Below, in pieces: positions 63,875 to 64,000 of a DNA stretch of 64,000 nucleotides. The notes beneath the pieces were generated by a model, which was not told where the DNA came from, did no database searches, and worked only from the letters and a program-made list of their open reading frames with translations. Numbering within the stretch: the first letter of the stretch is position 1; every line of letters begins with the position of its first letter. The stretch lies in the NCBI RefSeq assembly GCF_021462265.1, contig NZ_JAJONF010000007.1, positions 186,001-250,000 of the forward strand. Direction: 5' to 3'. Source of the DNA: Streptomyces shenzhenensis. GTDB taxonomy: Bacteria > Actinomycetota > Actinomycetes > Streptomycetales > Streptomycetaceae. The translations under genes and the position numbers were made by a program.

Positions 63875-64000
63875 ATGGCCAAGTACCTGCTTCTGAAGCA
63901 TTACCGCGGCGCCCCGGCCCCGGTCAACAACGTGCCCATGGACCAGTGGACGCCCGAGGAGATCTCGGCCCACGTGCAGTACATGAACGACTTCGCGGCC
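63875..64000 (+). CDS. YCII/DGPF-family protein, N-terminal part (runs off the window)
   Basis: ATG 63875 follows GAGGAG. The 42 visible residues start MAKYLLLKHYRGAPAPVNN and continue MDQWTPEEISAHVQYMNDFAA, the typical beginning of YCII-related (DGPF) proteins. In actinomycetes such genes often precede an ECF sigma-factor gene; that neighbour would lie beyond the window end. Confidence 0.85.
   Translation, partial: MAKYLLLKHYRGAPAPVNNVPMDQWTPEEISAHVQYMNDFAA

Overview
The window is a high-GC actinomycete chromosome segment, almost certainly Streptomyces. The signs are the very high G+C at third codon positions, frequent GTG/TTG starts with GGAG-type ribosome binding sites, and a recognisable Streptomyces core block: two dynamin-like genes, ssbB, a TQXA sortase substrate, ettA, glbO, pknG-glnH-glnX, the csn chito-oligosaccharide operon, malQ, pepN and asd. 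Family assignments come from reading motifs and remembered family knowledge. No database search was run.

Layout. 1-1530: the 3' end of a carrier-domain biosynthetic gene, then a small accessory segment with a Phd/PIN toxin-antitoxin pair, lying between a 44-bp partial copy of a tRNA-Arg(TCT) 3' end and the intact tRNA gene; this looks like an integration scar. 1854-6534: dynA-dynB (sporulation septation) and ssbB (sporulation-associated SSB). 6821-9294: a cell-wall-anchored thioester-domain protein and a decayed stretch with an orphan polymorphic-toxin tip and its presumed immunity gene. 9740-13966: ettA, thioesterase, unknown gene, truncated hemoglobin GlbO, PCMT-like methyltransferase. 13982-24881: a minus-strand signalling block (FHA, VWA, PP2C, PknG, an unknown helical protein, GlnH, GlnX) that resembles an enlarged version of the mycobacterial GlnX-GlnH-PknG amino-acid sensing module. 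25249-32071: csnREFGHK for uptake and catabolism of glucosamine oligosaccharides, with a perfect CsnR-type operator upstream. 32329-38111: secreted protein, Uma2 fragment, MscS channel, HNH protein, TetR with a divergent membrane protein.

37497-41674 is a tightly overlapping minus-strand operon in which an ECF sigma factor is followed by a permease carrying an anti-sigma zinc finger, an ABC ATPase and two more membrane proteins. 41831-46890: a repeat-containing microprotein coupled to malQ, a 14-bp minisatellite, a WYL regulator, an SDR with a pentapeptide-repeat N-terminus, and a small membrane protein. 47013-49344: a TetR regulator and a divergent flavin monooxygenase separated by an array of ten 14-bp operator-like units surrounding a good housekeeping promoter; this is the most striking non-coding structure here. 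49562-59132: pepN, SDR, asd, an ECF sigma/membrane-protein pair and a large S8 protease. 59689-64000: the C-terminal remnant of a second S8 protease, an unknown secreted protein/lipoprotein pair, a Nudix hydrolase with a leaderless-type promoter, a Tat-like metallophosphoesterase, and the start of a YCII-family gene.
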